A stretch of DNA of 64,000 nt from Pseudomonadota bacterium. GTDB taxonomy: Bacteria > Pseudomonadota > Gammaproteobacteria > Steroidobacterales > Steroidobacteraceae. The stretch covers positions 1 to 64,000 of the forward strand of contig JAEZFW010000060.1 in the NCBI GenBank assembly GCA_023417315.1, written 5' to 3'. The position numbers and the translations under genes are program-made. The notes below the pieces were generated by a model that had not been told where the DNA came from, did no database searches, and worked only from the letters and a program-made list of their open reading frames with translations. The first letter of the stretch is position 1. Each line of letters opens with the position of its first letter. Positions 60,435-64,000 of this stretch are shown one piece after another.

Positions 60435-62255
60435 TCACCGTCGTCCAACCAATTCGTCGATCGTGCGCGCCAGAACGACCATCGGGACGCCACCGGCTTT
60501 CACGACCGTGTCGTTGAACTGACGCAGATCGAACTTTTCTCCCAGCGCCTTCTGCGCACCCACTCGCAGGCGGTTTATTTCGCTGTGGCCCACTTTGTAC
60601 CCGCAGGCTTGGCCAGGCCACGCGCAATAACGATCGACCTCGCTCGTCACCTCATCGACACTCGAACCGTTCGTGCTCGCGAACCACTGAATGGCCTGCT
60701 CGCGGGTCCAGCGCTTCGCATGCAGCCCGGTATCGACGACGAGTCGACACGCGCGGAATGCGATCGATTGCAGGTAGCCCAATCGGCCGATCGAATCGTT
60801 CTCATAGACACCGAGCTCGTCTGCCAACTGTTCGGCATACAGTGCCCATCCTTCCGAATATGCGTTGAACGCGAGCAGCGAGCGAAATAGCGGCAGCTTG
60901 AACGTGTACTCACCCTGCCAGACGTGGCCCGGAATGGATTCGTGATAGGTGAGCGTGGGCAAGTTGTAGGTCGTCCATACATTCATCTTGTGCAGATTGA
61001 TCCAGAATTTGCCCGGCACCTTGCCATCGATCGTACCCGCACCGCCGTACGCGCCCGGCGCGCCGGGCTCGAGCTCCGGAGGCATTCGTTTGATCTCGAG
61101 ATTGCCGGGTACGAGCGTCGCGAAGGCCCGCGGAAGTCGCGTGCGAATGTCGGCGACGCGCTCGTTCAGGTAGCGCATGAGCTGCGCGCGGCCTTCATCG
61201 CTGTCCGCGAACTGAAAACGTGGCTGCTTGCCGAGCGCCGTCATCCGTTCTCCGACCGTTCCCTGGGTCAGGCCCTCGCGTTTCAAGATGGCATCCATCT
61301 CTGACTGCAGCGCACGCAGCTCTTCACGCCCCATGTCGTGAATTTCGTCGGGCGTCATGCGCGTCGTCGTCGCAGCCCTGAGCGCCCATGCGTAGTACGC
61401 ATCGCCTTGCGGGAGCTTCCACACGCCCGCATCACTCGTTGCACGCCGGCGGTGCGACTCGAGCTCTGCGATCTGACGCTCGAGCGCGGGCGCGATCTTG
61501 TCGGCCGCGATCTTCGCGGCCTCGCTCGCATGGTCTCCCTGCATCTTCTCGGTCCGCCGAGCCAGCGAGGTGACGAGCGGCCACTCTCGGACGTTTCCCC
61601 CGCGCGCGATCTTGAGCTGCGCAAGCGTCTTATCGAGGAGGAAGTCGGGTGCGATCACATTCTGCGCGGCATCGCTCTTCAGGCGCGCCGTCTCGCCCTC
61701 CAGCTGGCCGGCGTACGCTTCGAGCCGCGAAAGATACGCGTCTGCATCCGCGGGAGCTTCGATCGTGTGCAGCTCATCCAGGAGGCTGGGGATCTCGAGG
61801 AACGCACCGGTGTTCTGCGCGACGACGTAAGGAGCATTGCGCCATGACCAGTTCAGATTCAGAAATGCAACGTCGCCGTACGGAAACGCGAAACCTTCGT
61901 GAGCGAACTCATGCGCGGTGCGCATGACATCGACATCGATACGCGTTGCCCGAGTGCTGCGGGCGGTATCGATCGCTTGCAGGCGCTCGAGCCGTTTCGC
62001 GATTCGCTGCGCGATCGCTCTCTGACCCTTTGCCGAGCGATCGGTCAATTGCGCCTTGAGCGTCGCGCGCGCACCGTCGTCTATCCCCAAGCTCGTTGCA
62101 GTTTCGGGATAGTCGACGAGCAACTCCTCCGCGAGATCAGACAAAAGCGATTGAACTGAGTTGTCGACATTCGTTTCAGCGCCGAACGCAGGCAGATTGG
62201 CTGCCGCCAGTGCGGCGCCCGTTCCCACGATGAACTCGCGACGATTCGTCGTCAT
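60435..62255 (-). CDS. Exported DUF885-family metallo-hydrolase
   Basis: A 606-residue exported protein. The N-terminus MTTNRREFIVGTGAALAAAN has the twin-arginine motif RREFIVG. The DUF885 core (about 60-590) holds YHESIPGHVWQ, an HExxPGH motif that suggests a zinc-dependent peptidase-like site, and late EAIQWFAS-type helices (QAIQWFASTNG). The true reaction is not settled for most members. The start at 62255 gives the Tat signal directly. Confidence 0.9.
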   Translation of the reverse strand: MTTNRREFIVGTGAALAAANLPAFGAETNVDNSVQSLLSDLAEELLVDYPETATSLGIDDGARATLKAQLTDRSAKGQRAIAQRIAKRLERLQAIDTARSTRATRIDVDVMRTAHEFAHEGFAFPYGDVAFLNLNWSWRNAPYVVAQNTGAFLEIPSLLDELHTIEAPADADAYLSRLEAYAGQLEGETARLKSDAAQNVIAPDFLLDKTLAQLKIARGGNVREWPLVTSLARRTEKMQGDHASEAAKIAADKIAPALERQIAELESHRRRATSDAGVWKLPQGDAYYAWALRAATTTRMTPDEIHDMGREELRALQSEMDAILKREGLTQGTVGERMTALGKQPRFQFADSDEGRAQLMRYLNERVADIRTRLPRAFATLVPGNLEIKRMPPELEPGAPGAYGGAGTIDGKVPGKFWINLHKMNVWTTYNLPTLTYHESIPGHVWQGEYTFKLPLFRSLLAFNAYSEGWALYAEQLADELGVYENDSIGRLGYLQSIAFRACRLVVDTGLHAKRWTREQAIQWFASTNGSSVDEVTSEVDRYCAWPGQACGYKVGHSEINRLRVGAQKALGEKFDLRQFNDTVVKAGGVPMVVLARTIDELVGRR

Positions 62256-62423
62256 CGGATATCTCCAGTTAGCACGCAGCCGTGATATTCACCCGCGAGC
62301 ATCAGACCCCGTATGATGCGCAGGCTCGACTCTGATCGCTCAGCTATTCCGCCCGAAGTCTCCGCTAGTCTTCGAACTGTCCGCGAGTCATCGAGACGCA
62401 ATGTCATGCGAGCTCGTCGTGAT

Positions 62424-62987
62424 TCACTGCCTCGGCGCCGAGTTTTCATGATGCTCACGATTCAACAGTGCGATCAGGGTGTCCATCTGCGACTCGAACA
62501 AGATCTCGTTGGATAGCTGGATGATGCGAGCATTGGCCGTACTCTGCGCTTCTCGATCGGTTATCGGCAGCGCTCCCGTCGTGCCGCGCACCTCATCGAT
62601 CGCGGCGATCAAGTGTCGAATCTGATACTCCTCGAGCGGCGTTCCGGCGGCGAGCGAAGTCTGCAGCTGTTGAACGAAGTGGCGTGTGGACAAGCTGCCC
62701 CCATACTCCATCACGGATCTTGGCTTCGCAGGTACGTCGTCAGCCGGTGGCACCGCGATTGCGGGCTCAGGTAAAGGCTCGAGTTCTGAATGTGAACTGT
62801 CGTTTCCCGACGCCGTCAGATACGAGCCAGTGGAACTGCCGTCCTTCTCGATCGGCTCCAGCTCGAACACGCGCGCCTCGAGCGCATTCGCACGCGCACG
62901 TTCGCGCTCAACATCTCGCGAATAAATCACGGCGATCGCAATACATACAGCGAGTGCAGCGGACCAGCTGAGCACGTATTTGTTCAT
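62424..62987 (-). CDS. Membrane-anchored protein, unknown function
   Basis: A 187-residue protein. From the ATG at 62987 (MNKYVLSWSAALAVCIAIAV) there is one N-terminal membrane helix, then a short coiled-coil (RDVERERARANALEARVFE), a low-complexity linker with many Pro and Glu, and a helical domain (about 105-180, FVQQLQTSLAAGTPLEEY). No cysteine in the mature part. Not recognised. It is divergent from aqpZ. Confidence 0.6.
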   Translation of the reverse strand: MNKYVLSWSAALAVCIAIAVIYSRDVERERARANALEARVFELEPIEKDGSSTGSYLTASGNDSSHSELEPLPEPAIAVPPADDVPAKPRSVMEYGGSLSTRHFVQQLQTSLAAGTPLEEYQIRHLIAAIDEVRGTTGALPITDREAQSTANARIIQLSNEILFESQMDTLIALLNREHHENSAPRQ

Positions 62988-63264
62988 GATGGCGCTATCT
63001 AGTACTCGATCGTGAGGCACGTGTCCAAAGGTCGCATCTCGGATCGCGGCCCCGTTGGCGCGAAGATAGACGAAATCTCAAGTACGAAGGCAAGCTACCG
63101 CGCAGGCGGTAAGTAAGCAAAGCCTCCCAAAACCATTGCCGACCCCAAGTCTCGGGATCGACGCACCCGCTGCTGCGGCAACTGCCGATAGTCATTGAAC
63201 CGGGCGCATTCACAATCGCCGCTGCGGAAGACCGATGGCTCGATCATCCAACTCGGAGAACATC
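62988..63264. other. Divergent gap upstream of aqpZ
   Basis: A 277-bp region between the divergent hypothetical and aquaporin genes. It contains one short perfect hairpin, TACCGC (63096-63101), loop GCAG, GCGGTA (63106-63111). I see no promoter strong enough to name. Confidence 0.5.
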
Positions 63265-64000
63265 ATGCTTGCGAAACTCACAGCGGAATTCCTCGGAACG
63301 TTTTGGCTCGTCCTCGGCGGATGCGGGAGCGCAGTTCTGGCCGCGGCTTTTCCCGAGCTTGGAATCGGTTTCGCCGGTGTGTCGCTGGCATTCGGCTTGA
63401 CAGTGCTCACCGCCGCCTACGCGCTCGGCCCTATTTCGGGAGGACACTTCAACCCCGCTGTCACCATGGGGTTGTGGGCCGGAGGACGGTTCCCCGCGGC
63501 GCACATCGGACCGTACATCGTGTCGCAACTCGCTGGCGGCATCGTCGCGGCTGCAGTCTTGTATGTAGTCGCAAGTGGCCGCGCAGGCTTCGATCTGTCT
63601 GCAGGTTTCGCCGCAAATGGCTACGGAGAGCACTCGCCAGGGGGCTACACGATGGGTGCGGCGCTCGTGAGTGAGCTCGTCATGACCTTCATGTTCTTGA
63701 TCGTGATACTTGGCGCCACACACAAACGCGCGCCGGTCGGCTTCGCCGGCATCGCAATCGGCCTCGCGCTCACGCTCATTCACCTGATCTCGATTCCGGT
63801 AACAAACACGTCCGTTAATCCCGCGCGGAGCACGGCGCCAGCGCTCTTCGTCGGTGATTGGGCGCTCGCCCAGCTTTGGCTGTTCTGGGTCGCCCCGATC
63901 GTCGGCGCGATGGTCGCAGGCTTTGTCTACAAGGCCGTGCTCGAAGGCGAAAAGACCGAGCCACCGGTCACGGGCAGAGTCAGCGCCGATGAACCGGGCT
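63265..64000 (+). CDS. aqpZ: Aquaporin Z, 3' end outside the window
   Basis: Water channel of the inner membrane. About 245 residues are visible from the ATG at 63265 ([16 protein letters not shown]) and the frame is still open at the window edge, so the gene is partial here although the known family length (about 230-245) is nearly reached. Both NPA boxes are present: [11 protein letters not shown] and [13 protein letters not shown]. The Cys of E. coli AqpZ pore and six helices fit. A CGGAG ribosome-binding site lies upstream. The C-terminal tail after the last helix is charged. Confidence 0.95.
   Translation, partial: MLAKLTAEFLGTFWLVLGGCGSAVLAAAFPELGIGFAGVSLAFGLTVLTAAYALGPISGGHFNPAVTMGLWAGGRFPAAHIGPYIVSQLAGGIVAAAVLYVVASGRAGFDLSAGFAANGYGEHSPGGYTMGAALVSELVMTFMFLIVILGATHKRAPVGFAGIAIGLALTLIHLISIPVTNTSVNPARSTAPALFVGDWALAQLWLFWVAPIVGAMVAGFVYKAVLEGEKTEPPVTGRVSADEPG

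Noticed and set aside
62252..62458. 68-codon minus-strand open frame upstream of the DUF885 gene
   Set aside because: Arg-rich with no motif, and it overlaps both the DUF885 start and the end of the membrane-anchored gene.
1..64000. Search for tRNA, rRNA, insertion sequences and prophage genes
   Set aside because: No cloverleaf, rRNA-like stretch, transposase, integrase or phage structural gene was recognised on either strand.

Overview
The window looks like a 64-kb piece of chromosome from a high-GC gammaproteobacterium. The pilT/pilU locus lies divergent from yggS-proC-yggT, as in Pseudomonas and Xanthomonas relatives. PEP-CTERM surface proteins, CadC/TPR regulators, a flavin-dependent halogenase, a GH11 xylanase and arginine catabolism genes point to the Steroidobacteraceae/Nevskiales/Xanthomonadales neighbourhood. 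The family-level placement is inference. I see no rRNA, tRNA, CRISPR array, insertion sequence or prophage.

Layout. 0-3.6 kb: three tandem type IV pilus retraction ATPases on the minus strand. 3.8-7.2 kb: yggS, proC, yggT, a DUF4426 lipoprotein and an HU-type DNA-binding protein. 7.3-13.9 kb: TerB-like protein, hydrolase, ornithine aminotransferase, YbhB, an FKBP lipoprotein, htpG behind a sigma-32-type promoter, and a small membrane protein. 14-21 kb: an orphan ParA, then a minus-strand run of cell-wall genes (LysM transglycosylase, lipoprotein, L,D-transpeptidase) overlapping ppnN and a four-cysteine protein. 21-28 kb: PEP-CTERM protein 1, an Lrp regulator divergent from ornithine cyclodeaminase plus arginase, a sirtuin and a TauE exporter. 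28-36 kb: a J-domain protein, a lipoprotein plus haem-c/FG-GAP pair, a sugar-isomerase-like protein, a halogenase, a hemerythrin and an esterase. 36-42.6 kb: YceI, a cysteine-cluster protein, DAHP synthase, a reductase, hypothetical proteins and a metallo-beta-lactamase-fold protein. 42.8-56 kb: a CNBD-thioredoxin-reductase-like/UBP zinc-finger pair, xylanase, membrane proteins, transporters, and a beta-propeller facing a di-haem cytochrome. 56.5-64 kb: a CadC-like TPR regulator, PEP-CTERM protein 2, a DUF885 hydrolase and aquaporin Z (cut by the window edge).

Two signals stand out. First, DAHP synthase is preceded by a complete transcription attenuator. It has a 23-codon leader peptide with the run YWFYFYY plus further Phe and Trp codons, and mutually exclusive 1:2, 2:3 and 3:4 hairpins, the last followed by a U-tract. 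Second, twelve intergenic elements share one architecture: two inverted arms made of short repeated words (7-9 bp, seven word families), usually with a CAGA...TCTG core. Each lies at or over the 3' end of a gene. Four genes end inside an element and take their C-terminal residues from it, and one element has arms from two different word families.

Regulatory logic readable from the sequence: both PEP-CTERM genes have GG-N10-GC sigma-54-type promoters; htpG has a heat-shock promoter; the parA/small-membrane-protein divergent region holds two CRP-type TGTGA-N6-TCACA sites; and aromatic biosynthesis entry is controlled by attenuation. Arginine can be broken down by arginase to ornithine, which either ornithine cyclodeaminase (next door) or ornithine aminotransferase (15 kb away) can consume; proC nearby handles pyrroline-5-carboxylate.
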